Below, piece after piece: positions 1 to 11,000 of a stretch of 64,000 bases of DNA. This DNA is from Atherix ibis (Eukaryota > Arthropoda > Insecta > Diptera > Athericidae), in NCBI GenBank assembly GCA_958298945.1, contig OY282608.1, positions 75,626,806-75,690,805 on the forward strand, given 5' to 3'. The position numbers and the translations under genes were made by a program. Position 1 is the first letter of the stretch, and every line of letters starts with the position of its first letter. The notes under the pieces were generated by a model. The model worked only from the letters and a program-made list of their open reading frames with translations. It was not told the DNA's origin and ran no database searches.

Positions 1-2529
1 TTTGTTGGTTTGTTAGTTTGTTGGGTTGTTGGTTTGTTGGTTTGTTGGTTTGTTGGTTTGTTTGTTTGTTGGTTTATTTGTTTGTTGGTTTGTTGGTTTG
101 TTGGTTTGTTGGTTTGTTGATTTATTTGTTTGTTGGTTTATTGGCTTGTTGATTTGTTGGCTTGTTGGTTTGTTGGTTTGTTGGTTTGTTGGTTTATTTG
201 TTTGTTGGTTTTTTGGTTTGTTCGTTTGTTGGTTTGTTCGTTTGTTGGTTTGTTGGTTTGTTGGTTTGTTGGTTTGTTGATTTGTTGGTTTGTTGGTTTG
301 TTGGTTTGTTGGTTTGTTGGCTTGTTGGTTTGTTGGTTTGTTGGTTTATTTGTTTGTTAGTTTGTTGGTTTGTTGGTATGTTGGGTTGTTGGTTTATTTG
401 TTTGTTGGTTTGTTAGTTTGCTGGCTTGTTGGTTTGTTGCTTTGTTGGTTTGTTGGTTTGTTGGTTTATTTGTTTGTTGGTTTGTTCGTTTGTTGGCTTG
501 TTGGCTTGTTGGCTTGTTGGCTTGTTGGTTTGTTGGTTTGTTGGTTTGTTGGCTTGTTGGTTTGTTGGTTTGTTGGTTTGTTGGTTTGTTAGTTTGTTGG
601 TTTGTTGGTTTGTTGGTTTATTTGTTTGTTGGTTTGTTGGTTTGTTCGTTTGTTGGTTTGTTCGTTTGTTGGTTTGTTGGTTTGTTGGTTTGTTGGTTTG
701 TTGATTTGTTGGTGTTTGTTGGTTTGTTGGTTTGTTGGTTTGTTGGCTTGTTGGTTTGTTGGTTTGTTGGTTTATTTGTTTGTTAGTTTGTTGGTTTGTT
801 GGGTTTTTGGTTTATTTGTTTGTTGGTTTGTTAGTTTGCTGGCTTGTTGGTTTGTTGCTTTGTTGGTTTGTTGGTTTGTTTGTTTATTTGTTTGTTGGTT
901 TGTTCGTTTGTTGGCTTGTTGGCTTGTTGGCTTGTTGGCTTGTTGGTTTGTTGGTTTGTTGGTTTGTTGGCTTGTTGGTTTGTTGGTTTGTTGGTTTGTT
1001 GGTTTGTTAGTTTGTTGGTTTGTTGGCTTGTTGGTTTGTTGGTTTTTTGGTTTGTTGATTTGTTGGTTTGTTGGTTTGTTGGTTTGTTGGTTTGTTGGTT
1101 TCTTGGTCTGTTGGTTTGTTGGTTTTTTGGTTTGTTGGCTTGTTGGTTTGTTGGTTTGTTGGTTTGTTGATTTGTTGGTTTGTTGGTTTGTTGGTTTGTT
1201 GGTTTGTTGGTTTGTTGGTTTGTTGGTTTGTTGGTTTGTTGGTTTGTTGGTTTGTCGTTTGTAGGTTTTTTGGTTTGTTGGTTTGTTGGTTGGTTGGTTT
1301 GTTGGTTTGTTGGTTTGTTGGCTTGTTGGTTTGTTGGTTTTTTTGGCTTGTTGGCTGGTTGGCTTGTTGGTTTGTTGGTTTGTTGGTTTGTTGGTTTGTT
1401 GGTTTGTTGGTTTGTTGGTCTGTTGGTTTGTTGGTTTGTTGGCTTGTTGGTTTGTTGGCTTGTTGGCTTGTTGGCTTGTTGGTTTGTTGGGTTGTTGGTT
1501 TGTTGGTTTGTTGGTTTGTTGGTTTTTTTGGTTTGTTGGTTTGTTGGTTTGTTGGTTTGTTGGTTTGTTGGTTTGTTGGTTTGTTGGTTTGTTTGTTTGT
1601 TGATTTGTTCGTTTGTTGGTTTGTTGGTTTGTTTGTTTGTTAATTTGTTCGTTTGTTGGCTTGTTGGTTTGTTGGCTTGTTGGCTTGTTTGCTTGTTAGT
1701 TTGTTAGTTTGTTTGCTTGTTGGTTTGTTGGTTTGTTGGTTTGTTGGTTTGTTGGTTTGCTGGCTTGTCGGTTTGTTGGCTTGTTGGCTTGTTGGTTTGT
1801 TGGTTTGTTGGATTCTTGGTTTGTTGGTTTGTTGGTTTGTTGGTTTATTGGTTTGTTGGTTTGTTTGTTTGTTGGTTTGTTCGTTTGGTGGCTTGTTGAT
1901 TTGTTGGCTTGTTGGCTTGTTGGTTTATTTGTTTGTTGGTTTGTTAGTTGGCTGGCTTGTTGGTTTGTTGCTTTGTTGGTTTGTTGGTTTGTTGGTTTAT
2001 TTGTTTGTTGGTTTGTTCGTTTGTTGGCTTGTTGGCTTGTTGGCTTGTTGGCTTGTTGGTTTGTTGGTTTGTTGGTTTGTTGGCTTGTTGGTTTGTTGGT
2101 TTGTTGGTTTGTTGGTTTGCTAGTTTGTTGGTTTGTTAGTGTGTTGGTTTGTTGGTTTGTTGGTTTGCTGGTTTGTTTGTTTGTTGGTTTATTTGTTTGT
2201 TGGTTTGTTGGTTTGTTGGTTTGTTGGTTTGTTGGTTTATTTGTTTGTTGGTTTGTTGGCTTGTTGATTTGTTGGCTTGTTGGTTTGTTGGTTTGTTGGT
2301 TTGTTGGTTTATTTGTTTGTTGGTTTGTTGGTTTGTTCGTTTGTTGGTTTGTTCGTTTGTTGGTTTGTTGGTTTGTTGGTTTGTTGGTTTGTTGATTTGT
2401 TGGTTTGTTGGTTTGTTGGTTTGTTGGTTTGTTGGTTTGTTGGCTTGTTGGTTTGTTGGTTTGTTGGTTTATTTGTTTGTTAGTTTGTTGGTTTGTTGGT
2501 TTGTTGGGTTTTTGGTTTATTTGTTTGTT
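1..2529 (+). repeat. Satellite segment 1: opening mosaic
   Basis: Only satellite units are present. A block of about 230 bp is duplicated 418 bp apart: the rare unit GCTTTGTT at 439 recurs at 857 with the same neighbours. The 418-bp spacing is 52 units plus 2 bp, explained by a 10-bp unit GGTGTTTGTT at 711-720. The phase-breaking landmark TCGTTTGTAGG is at 1255-1265 and GGATTCTTGG at 1810. The part from about 160 to 600 recurs at 3,693-4,133 (offset 3,533), and the part from about 1,810 to 2,450 recurs at 3,228-3,870 (offset 1,418-1,426). No gene is seen. Confidence 0.85.
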
Positions 2530-3011
2530 GGTTCTTTTGTTTGTTGGTTTGTTCGTTTGTTGGTGTTTTGGTTTGTTGGCTTGTTGGTTTGTTGGCTTGT
2601 TGGTTTGTTGGTTTGTTGGTTTGTTGGTTTGTTGGTTTGTTGGTTTGTTGGTTTGTTTGTTTGTTAGTTTGTTTGTTTTTTGGCGTGTTGGTTTGTTGGT
2701 TTGTTGGTTTTTTGGTTTGTTGGTTTGTTGTTTTGTTGGTTTGTTTGTTTGTTGGTTTGTTGGTTTGTTCGTTTTTTGGCTTGTTGGTTTGTTGGCTTGT
2801 TGGCTTGTTGGTCTGTTGGTTTGTTTGTTTGTTGGTTTGTTGGTTTGTTGGTTTATTTGTTTGTTGGTTTGTTGGTTTTTGTTGGTTTGTTGATTTGTTT
2901 GTTTGTTGGTTTGTTGGTTTGTTAGTTTGTTGGTTTGTTGGTTTGTTTGTTTGTTGGTTTGTTCATTTGTTGGCTTGTTGGTTTGTTGGCTTCTTGGCTT
3001 TTTGGCATGTT
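2530..3011 (+). repeat. Module M, copy 1
   Basis: Ordered landmarks define this module: GGTTCTTTTG at 2530, a 10-bp unit GGTGTTTTGG near 2562, the phase-breaking GGTTTTTGTTGG at 2874 and GGCATGTTGG at 3004. The same order recurs many times in the window (next complete copy at 6,731-7,204, offset 4,193). The module carries no coding signal; it is a barcode block of variant units that has been copied as a whole. Confidence 0.85.
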
Positions 3012-4155
3012 GGTTTGTTGGTTTGTTGGTTTGTTGGTTTGTTGGTTTGTTGGCTTGTTGGCTTGTTGGCTTGCTGGCTTGTTGGTATGTTGGTTTGTTG
3101 GTTTGTTGGTTTGTTGGTTTGTTGGTTTGTTGGTTTGTTGGTTTGTTGGTTTATTTGTTTGTTGGTTTGTTGGTTTGCTGGCTTGTCGGTTTGTTGGCTT
3201 GTTGGCTTGTTGGTTTGTTGGTTTGTTGGATTCTTGGTTTGTTGGTTTGTTGGTTTGTTGGTTTGTTGGTTTATTGGTTTGTTCGTTTGTTTGTTTGTTG
3301 GTTTGTTCGTTTGGTGGCTTGTTAGTTTGTTGGCTTGTTGGCTTGTTGGTTTATTTGTTTGTTGGTTTGTTAGTTGGCTGGCTTGTTGGTTTGTTGCTTT
3401 GTTGGTTTGTTGGTTTGTTGGTTTATTTGTTTGTTGGTTTGTTCGTTTGTTGGCTTGTTGGCTTGTTGGCTTGTTGGCTTGTTGGTTTGTTGGTTTGTTG
3501 GTTTGTTGGCTTGTTGGTTTGTTGGTTTGTTGGTTTGTTGGTTTGCTAGTTTGTTGGTTTGTTAGTTTGTTGGTTTGTTGGTTTGTTGGTTTGCTGGTTT
3601 GTTTGTTTGTTGGTTTATTTGTTTGTTGGTTTGTTGGTTTGTTGGTTTGTTGGTTTATTTGTTTGTTGGTTTGTTGGCTTGTTGATTTGTTGGCTTGTTG
3701 GTTTGTTGGTTTGTTGGTTTGTTGGTTTATTTGTTTGTTGGTTTGTTGGTTTGTTCGTTTGTTGGTTTGTTCGTTTGTTGGTTTGTTGGTTTGTTGGTTT
3801 GTTGGTTTGTTGATTTGTTGGTTTGTTGGTTTGTTGGTTTGTTGGTTTGTTGGCTTGTTGGTTTGTTGGTTTGTTGGTTTATTTGTTTGTTAGTTTGTTG
3901 GTTTGTTGGTTTGTTGGGTTGTTGGTTTATTTGTTTGTTGGTTTGTTAGTTTGCTGGCTTGTTGGTTTGTTGCTTTGTTGGTTTGTTGGTTTGTTGGTTT
4001 ATTTGTTTGTTGGTTTGTTCGTTTGTTGGCTTGTTGGCTTGTTGGCTTGTTGGCTTGTTGGTTTGTTGGTTTGTTGGTTTGTTGGCTTGTTGGTTTGTTG
4101 GTTTGTTGGTTTGTTGGTTTGTTAGTTTGTTGGTTTGTTGGCTTGTTGGTTTGTT
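3012..4155 (+). repeat. Satellite segment 2: duplicate of parts of segment 1
   Basis: GGATTCTTGG at 3228 matches 1810 (offset 1,418), and the unusual doubly variant stretch GTTAGTTGGCTGGC at about 3,370 matches about 1,944 (offset 1,426), so one 8-bp unit was gained in between. The right part, from about 3,695, matches 162 onward at offset 3,533. The segment is a mosaic of copies with no other content. Confidence 0.8.
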
Positions 4156-5410
4156 GGTTTTCGGTTTGTTGATTTGTTGGTTTGTTGATTTGTTGGTTTG
4201 TTTGTTTGTTGGTTTGTTGGTTAGTTGGTTTGTTGGTTTCTTGGTTTGTTGGTTTTTTGGTTTGTTGGCTTGTTGGTTTGTTGGTTTGTTGGTTTGTTGA
4301 TTTGTTGGTTTGTTGGTTTGTTGGTTTGTTGGTTTGTTGGTTTGTTGGTTTGTTGGTTTGTTGGTTTGTTGGTTTGTTGGTTTGTTAGTTTGTTGGTTTG
4401 TTGGCTTGTTGGTTTGTTGGTTTTCGGTTTGTTGATTTGTTGGTTTGTTGATTTGTTGGTTTGTTTGTTTGTTGGTTTGTTGGTTAGTTGGTTTGTTGGT
4501 TTCTTGGTTTGTTGGTTTTTTGGTTTGTTGGCTTGTTGGTTTGTTGGTTTTCGGTTTGTTGATTTGTTGGTTTGTTGATTTGTTGGTTTGTTTGTTTGTT
4601 GGTTTGTTGGTTAGTTGGTTTGTTGGTTTCTTGGTTTGTTGGTTTTTTGGTTTGTTGGCTTGTTGGTTTGTTGGTTTGTTGGTTTGTTGATTTGTTGGTT
4701 TGTTGGTTTTTTGGTTTGTTGGCTTGTTGGTTTGTTGGTTTGTTGGTTTGTTGATTTGTTGGTTTGTTGGTTTATTTGTTTGTTGGTTTGTTGGTTTGTT
4801 GGTTTGTTGGTTTATTTGTTTGTTGGTTTGTTGGCTTGTTGATTTGTTGGCTTGTTGGTTTGTTGGTTTGTTGGTTTGTTGGTTTATTTGTTTGTTGGTT
4901 TGTTGGTTTGTTCGTTTGTTGGTTTGTTCGTTTGTTGGTTTGTTGGTTTGTTGGTTTGTTGGTTTGTTGATTTGTTGGTTTGTTGGTTTGTTGGTTTGTT
5001 GGTTTGTTGGCTTGTTGGTTTGTTGGTTTGTTGGTTTATTTGTTTGTTAGTTTGTTGGTTTGTTGGTTTGTTGGGTTGTTGGTTTATTTGTTTGTTGGTT
5101 TGTTAGTTTGCTGGCTTGTTGGTTTGTTGCTTTGTTGGTTTGTTGGTTTGTTGGTTTATTTGTTTGTTGGTTTGTTCGTTTGTTGGCTTGTTGGCTTGTT
5201 GGCTTGTTGGCTTGTTGGTTTGTTGGTTTGTTGGTTTGTTGGCTTGTTGGTTTGTTGGTTTGTTGGTTTGTTGGTTTGTTAGTTTGTTGGTTTGTTGGCT
5301 TGTTGGTTTGTTGGTTTTCGGTTTGTTGATTTGTTGGTTTGTTGATTTGTTGGTTTGTTTGTTTGTTGGTTTGTTGGTTAGTTGGTTTGTTGGTTTCTTG
5401 GTTTGTTGGT
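4156..5410 (+). repeat. Nested local tandem block marked by GGTTTTCGG
   Basis: The 9-bp landmark GGTTTTCGG occurs only here, at 4156, 4419, 4546 and 5313, each time followed by alternating GATTTGTT units. Spacings are 263, 127 and 767 bp, so a small block was duplicated within itself. The stretch from about 3,695 to 4,200 is also repeated at 4,852-5,360 (offset 1,157). The related sites elsewhere (for example 13,204 and 51,290) read GGTTTTTTGG with no C, so the C variant arose or was fixed locally and spread by tandem copying. Confidence 0.85.
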
Positions 5411-6730
5411 TGGTTGGTTTGTTGGTTTGTTGGCTTGTTGGTTTGTTGGTTTTTTTGGCTTGTTGGCTTGTTGGTTTGTTGGTTTGTTGGTTTGTTGGTT
5501 TGTTGGTTTGTTGGTTTGTTGGTTTGTTGGTTTGTTGGTTTGTTGGTCTGTTGGTTTGTTGGTTTGTTGGCTTGTTGGTTTGTTGGCTTGTTGACTTGTT
5601 GGTTTGTTGGTTTGTTGGTTTGTTGGTTTGTTGGTTTGTTGGTTTTTTTTGGTTTTTTGGTTTGTTGGTTTGTTGGTTTGTTGGTTTGTTGGTTTGTTGG
5701 TTTGTTGGTTTGTTGGTTTGTTGGCTTGTCGGTTTGTTGGCTTGTTGGCTTGTTGGTTTGTTGGTTTGTTGGATTGTTGGTTTGTTGGTTTGTTGGTTTG
5801 TTGGTTTGTTGGTTTATTGGTTTGTTGGTCTGTTTGTTTGTTGGTTTGTTCATTTGGTGGCTTGTTGGTTTGTTGGCTTGTTGGCTTGTTGGTTTATTTG
5901 TTTGTTGGTTTGTTAGTTTGCTGGCTTGTTGGTTTGTTGCTTTGTTGGTTTGTTGGTTTGTTGGTTTATTTGTTTGTTGGTTTGTTCGTTTGTTGGCTTG
6001 TTGGCTTGTTGGCTTGTTGGCTTGTTGGTTTGTTGGTTTGTTGGTTTGTTGGCTTGTTGGTTTGTTGGTTTGTTGGTTTGTTGGTTTGCTAGTTTGTTGG
6101 TTTGTTAGTTTGTTGGTTTGTTGGTTTGTTGGTTTGTTGGTTTGTTGGTTTGTTGGTTTGTTTGTTTGTTGGTTTATTTGTTTGTTAGTTTGTTGGTTTG
6201 TTGGGTTGTTGGTTTATTTGTTTGTTGGTTTGTTAGTTTGCTGGCTTGTTGGTTTGTTGCTTTGTTGGTTTGTTGGTTTGTTGGTTTATTTGTTTGTTAG
6301 TTTGTTCGTTTGTTGGCTTGTTGGCTTGTTGGCTTGTTGGCTTGTTGGTTTGTTGGTTTGTTGGTTTGTTGGTTTGTTGGTTTGTTAGTTTGTTGGTTTG
6401 TTAGTTTGTTGGTTTGTTGGTTTGTTGGTTTGTTGGTTTGTTGGTTTGTTGGTTTGTTGGTTTGTTGGTTTGTTGGTTTGTTGGTTTGTTGGTTTATTTG
6501 TTTGTTCGTTTGTTGGTTTGTTGGTTTGTTGGTTTGTTGGTTTGTTGGTTTGTTGGTTTGTTGGTTTGTTGGTTTATTCGTTTATTCGTTTGTTGGCTTG
6601 TTGATTTGTTCGCTTGTTGATTTGTTCGCTTGTTGGTTTGTTGGTTTGTAGGTTTGTTCGTTTGTTGGTTTGTTCGTTTGTTGGCTTGTTGGTTTGTTGG
6701 CTTGTTGGCTAGTTGGTTTGTTGGTTTGTT
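5411..6730 (+). repeat. Satellite segment 3: mosaic with long T tracts
   Basis: This stretch holds satellite units only. It resembles segment 1 downstream of 1,265 but lacks the TCGTTTGTAGG landmark. It carries a paired T-tract element at 5,641-5,660 (a run of eight T, then a run of six T, separated by GG) and GGATTGTTGG near 5,770 where related copies have GGATTCTTGG. The last 250 bp contain several TTCGCTTG and TTCGTTTG variants. The least interrupted reverse-strand frame of the window (5,047-5,853, TNQQTNKP repeats) overlaps it. Confidence 0.75.
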
Positions 6731-7204
6731 GGTTCTTTTGTTTGTTGGGTTGTTCGTTTGTTGGTGTTTTGGTTTGTTGGCTTGTTGGTTTGTTGGCTTG
6801 TTGGTTTGTTGGTTTGTTGGTTTGTTGGTTTGTTGGTTTGTTGGTTTGTTTGTTTGTTGGTTTGTTTGTTTTTTGGCTTGTTGGTTTGTTGGTTTGTTGG
6901 TTTTTTGGTTTGTTGGTTTGTTGTTTTGTTGGTTTGTTTGTTTGTTGGTTTGTTGGTTTGTTCGTTTTTTGGGTTGTTGGTTTGTTGGCTTGTTGGCTTG
7001 TTGGTCTGTTGGTTTGTTTGTTTGTTGGTTTGTTGGTTTGTTGGTTTATTTGTTTGTTGGTTTGTTGGTTTTTGTTGGTTTGTTGATTTGTTTGTTTGTT
7101 GGTTTGTTGGTTTGTTAGTTTGTTGGTTTGTTGGTTTGTTTGTTTGTTGGTTTGTTCATTTGTTGGCTTGTTGGTTTGTTGGCTTCTTGGCTTTTTGGCA
7201 TGTT
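6731..7204 (+). repeat. Module M, copy 2
   Basis: GGTTCTTTTG at 6731, GGTTTTTGTTGG at 7067 and GGCATGTTGG at 7197 are in the same order and nearly the same spacing as in copy 1. The offset is 4,193 bp for the last two landmarks and 4,201 for the first, an 8-bp difference equal to one unit. It is a displaced direct copy. Confidence 0.85.
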
Positions 7205-8346
7205 GGTTTGTTGGTTTGTTGGTTTGTTGGTTTGTTGGTTTGTTGGCTTGTTGGCTTGTTGGCTTGCTGGCTTGTTGGTATGTTGGTTTGTTGGTTTGTT
7301 GGTTTGTTGGTTTGTTGGTTTGTTGGTTTGTTGGTTTGTTGGTTTATTTGTTTGTTGGTTTGTTGGCTTGTTGATTTGTTGGCTTGTTGGTTTGTTGGTT
7401 TGTTGGTTTATTTGTTTTTTGGTTTGTTCGTTTGTTGGTTTGTTCGTTTGTTGGTTTGTTGGTTTGTTGGTTTGTTGGTTTGTTGATTTGTTGGTTTGTT
7501 GGTTTGTTGGTTTGTTGGTTTGTTGGCTTGTTGGTTTGTTGGTTTGTTGGTTTATTTGTTTGTTAGTTTGTTGGTTTGTTGGGTTGTTGGTTTATTTGTT
7601 TGTTGGTTTGTTAGTTTGCTGGCTTGTTGGTTTGTTGCTTTGTTGGTTTGTTGGTTTGTTGGTTTATTTGTTTGTTGGTTTGTTCGTTTGTTGGCTTGTT
7701 GGCTTGTTGGCTTGTTGGCTTGTTGGTTTGTTGGTTTGTTGGTTTGTTGGTTTGTTAGTTTGTTGGTTTGTTGGCTTGTTGGTTTGTTTGTTTTTTGGTT
7801 TGTTGATTTGTTGGTTTGTTGATTTGTTGGTTTGTTGGTTTGTTGGTTTGTTGGTTTGTTGGTTTGTTGGTTTCTTCGTTTGTTGGTTTGTTGGTTTTTT
7901 GGTTTGTTGGCTTATTGGTTAGTTGGTTTGTGGGTTTGTTGATTTGTTGGTTTGTTGGTTTGTTGGTTTATTGGTTTGTTGGTTTGTTGGTTTGTTGGTT
8001 TGTTGGTTTGTTGGTTTGTTGGTTTGTCGTTTGTAGGTTTTTTGGTTTGTTGGTTTGTTGGTTGGTTGGTTTGTTGGTTTGTTGGTTTGTTGGCTTGTTG
8101 GTTTGTTGGTTTTTTTGGCTTGTTGGCTTGTTTGTTTGTTGGTTTGTTGGTTTGTTGGTTTGTTGGTTTGTTGGTTTGTTGGTTTGTTCTTCTGTTGGTT
8201 TGTTGGTTTGTTGGCTTGTTGGTTTGTTGGCTTGTTGGCTTGTTGGTTTGTTGGTTTGTTGGTTTGTTGGTTTGTTGGTTTGTTGGTTTGTTGGTTTTTT
8301 TGGTTTGTTGGTTTGTTGGTTTGTTGTTTTGTTGGTTTGTTGGTTT
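7205..8346 (+). repeat. Satellite segment 4 with second TCGTTTGTAGG landmark
   Basis: Only satellite units are present. TCGTTTGTAGG at 8027-8037 is the second of five copies in the window (1255, 8027, 13918, 52030, 54505); all five are followed by a T6 tract and, about 25 bp later, by a GGTTGGTTGG pair. The part before it shares GATTTGTT alternation with 13,200-13,750. No gene is seen. Confidence 0.8.
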
Positions 8347-11000
8347 GACGGTTTGTTGGTTTGTTTGTTTGTTGATTTGTTCGTTTGTTGGTTTGTTGGT
8401 TTGTTTGTTTGTTGATTTGTTCGTTTGTTGGCTTGTTGGTTTGTTGGCTTGTTGGCTTGTTTGCTTGTTAGTTTGTTGGTTTGTTTGCTTGTTGGTTTGT
8501 TGGTTTGTTGGTTTGTTGGTTTGCTGGCTTGTCGGTTTGTTGGCTTGTTGGCTTGTTGGTTTGTTGGTTTGTTGGATTCTTGGTTTGTTGGTTTGTTGGT
8601 TTGTTGGTTTGTTGGTTTGTTGGTTTATTGGTTTGTTGGTTTGTTTTTTTGTTGGTTTGTTCGTTTGGTGGCTTGTTGGTTTGTTGGCTTGTTGGCTTGT
8701 TGGTTTATTTGTTTGTTGGTTTGTTAGTTTGCTGGCTTGTTGGTTTGTTGCTTTGTTGGTTTGTTGGTTTGTTGGTTTATTTGTTTGTTGGTTTGTTCGT
8801 TTGTTGGCTTGTTGGCTTGTTGGCTTGTTGGTTTGTTGGTTTGTTGGTTTGTTGGCTTGTTGGTTTGTTGGTTTGTTGGTTTGTTGGTTTGTTAGTTTGT
8901 TGGTTTGTTAGTTTGTTGGTTTGTTGGTTTGTTGGTTTGTTGGTTTGTTTGTTTGTTGGTTTATTTGTTTGTTAGTTTGTTGGTTTGTTGGCTTGTTGGT
9001 TTGTTGGTTTGTTGGTTTGTTAGTTTGTTGGTTTGTTGGTTTGTTGGTTTGTTGGCTTGTTGGTTTGTTGGTTTGTTGGTTTGTTGGTTTTTTTGGTTTG
9101 TTGGTTTGTTGGTTTGTTGTTTTGTTGGTTTGTTGGTTTGACGGTTTGTTTGTTTGTTGGTTTATTTGTTTGTTAGTTTGTTGGTTTGTTGGCTTGTTGG
9201 TTTGTTGGTTTGTTGGTTTGTTAGTTTGTTGGTTTGTTGGTTTGTTGGTTTGTTGGTTTGTTGGTTTGTTGGTTTGTTGGTTTGTTGGTTTTTTTGGTTT
9301 GTTGGTTTGTTGGTTTGTTGTTTTGTTGGTTTGTTGGTTTGACGGTTTGTTGGTTTGTTTGTTTGTTGATTTGTTCGTTTGTTGGTTTGTTGGTTTGTTT
9401 GTTTGTTGATTTGTTCGTTTGTTGGCTTGTTGGTTTGTTGGCTTGTTGGCTTGTTTGCTTGTTAGTTTGTTGGTTTGTTTGCTTGTTGGTTTGTTGGTTT
9501 GTTGGTTTGTTGGTTTGCTGGCTTGTCGGTTTGTTGGCTTGTTGGCTTGTTGGTTTGTTGGTTTGTTGGATTCTTGGTTTGTTGGTTTGTTGGTTTGTTG
9601 GTTTGTTGGTTTGTTGGTTTATTGGTTTGTTGGTTTGTTTGTTTGTTGGTTTGTTCGTTTGGTGGCTTGTTGGTTTGTTGGCTTGTTGGCTTGTTGGTTT
9701 ATTTGTTTGTTGGTTTGTTAGTTTGCTGGCTTGTTGGTTTGTTGCTTTGTTGGTTTGTTGGTTTGTTGGTTTATTTGTTTGTTGGTTTGTTCGTTTGTTG
9801 GCTTGTTGGCTTGTTGGCTTGTTGGCTTGTTGGCTTGTTGGTTTGTTGGTTTGTTGGTTTGTTGGCTTGTTGGTTTGTTGGTTTGTTGGTTTGTTGGTTT
9901 GTTAGTTTGTTGGTTTGTTAGTTTGTTGGTTTGTTGGTTTGTTGGTTTGTTGGTTTGTTTGTTTGTTGGTTTATTTGTTTGTTAGTTTGTTGGTTTGTTG
10001 GCTTGTTGGTTTGTTGGTTTGTTGGTTTGTTAGTTTGTTGGTTTGTTGGTTTGTTGGTTTGTTGGCTTGTTGGTTTGTTGGTTTGTTTGTTTGTTGGTTT
10101 ATTTGTTTGTTAGTTTGTTGGTTTGTTGGGTTGTTGGTTTATTTGTTTGTTGGTTTGTTAGTTTGCTGGCTTGTTGGTTTGTTGCTTTGTTGGTTTGTTG
10201 GTTTGTTGGTTTATTTGTTTGTTGGTTTGTTCGTTTGTTGGCTTGTTGGCTTCTTGGATTGTTGGCTTGTTGGTTTGTTGGTTTGTTGGTTTGTTGGCTT
10301 TTTGGTTTGTTGGTTTGTTGGTTTGTTGGTTTTTTTGGTTTGTTGGTTTGTTGGTTTGTTGTTTTGTTGGTTTGTTGGTTTGACGGTTTGTTGGTTTGTT
10401 TGTTTGTTGATTTGTTCGTTTGTTGGTTTGTTGGTTTGTTTGTTTGTTGATTTGTTCGTTTGTTGGCTTGTTGGTTTGTTGGCTTGTTGGCTTGTTTGCT
10501 TGTTAGTTTGTTGGTTTGTTTGCTTGTTGGTTTGTTGGTTTGTTGGTTTGTTGGTTTGCTGGCTTGTCGGTTTGTTGGCTTGTTGGCTTGTTGGTTTGTT
10601 GGTTTGTTGGATTCTTGGTTTGTTGGTTTGTTGGTTTGTTGGTTTGTTGGTTTGTTGGTTTATTGGTTTGTTGGTTTGTTTGTTTGTTGGTTTGTTCGTT
10701 TGGTGGCTTGTTGGTTTGTTGGCTTGTTGGCTTGTTGGTTTATTTGTTTGTTGGTTTGTTAGTTTGCTGGCTTGTTGGTTTGTTGCTTTGTTGGTTTGTT
10801 GGTTTGTTGGTTTATTTGTTTGTTGGTTTGTTCGTTTGTTGGCTTGTTGGCTTGTTGGCTTGTTGGTTTGTTGGTTTGTTGGTTTGTTGGCTTGTTGGTT
10901 TGTTGGTTTGTTGGTTTGTTGGTTTGTTAGTTTGTTGGTTTGTTAGTTTGTTGGTTTGTTGGTTTGTTGTTTTGTTGGTTTGTTTGTTTGTTGGTTTATT
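8347..11000 (+). repeat. Three ~1.0-kb higher-order tandem units
   Basis: The rare GACGG landmark is at 8347, 9140, 9341 and 10382, and GGATTCTTGG is at 8574, 9568 and 10609. Offsets between successive units are 994 and 1,041 bp in their first part. A run of consecutive GGCTTGTT units counts three at 8,806-8,829, five at 9,800-9,839 and three at 10,841-10,864. This two-unit change accounts exactly for the offset changing from 994 to 1,010 and then from 1,041 to 1,025. The extra GACGG at 9140, 201 bp before its neighbour, is a local duplication inside unit 1. Confidence 0.88.

Noticed and set aside
5641..5660. T-tract clusters as promoters or terminators
   Set aside because: T runs arise from single G-to-T changes in the unit, are copied with their modules, and have no adjacent gene, hairpin or promoter element.
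5047..5853. Reverse-strand open frames of TNQQTNKP repeats (also 19,494-20,045 and 62,528-63,127)
   Set aside because: They exist because TTA and CTA are scarce in these stretches; codon use is dictated by the 8-bp unit and there is no non-repeat sequence at either end.
8347..11000. Repeated ~1-kb units as a tandem gene cluster
   Set aside because: The units are periodic because of satellite higher-order structure; internal sequence is only variant 8-mers with no conserved frame.
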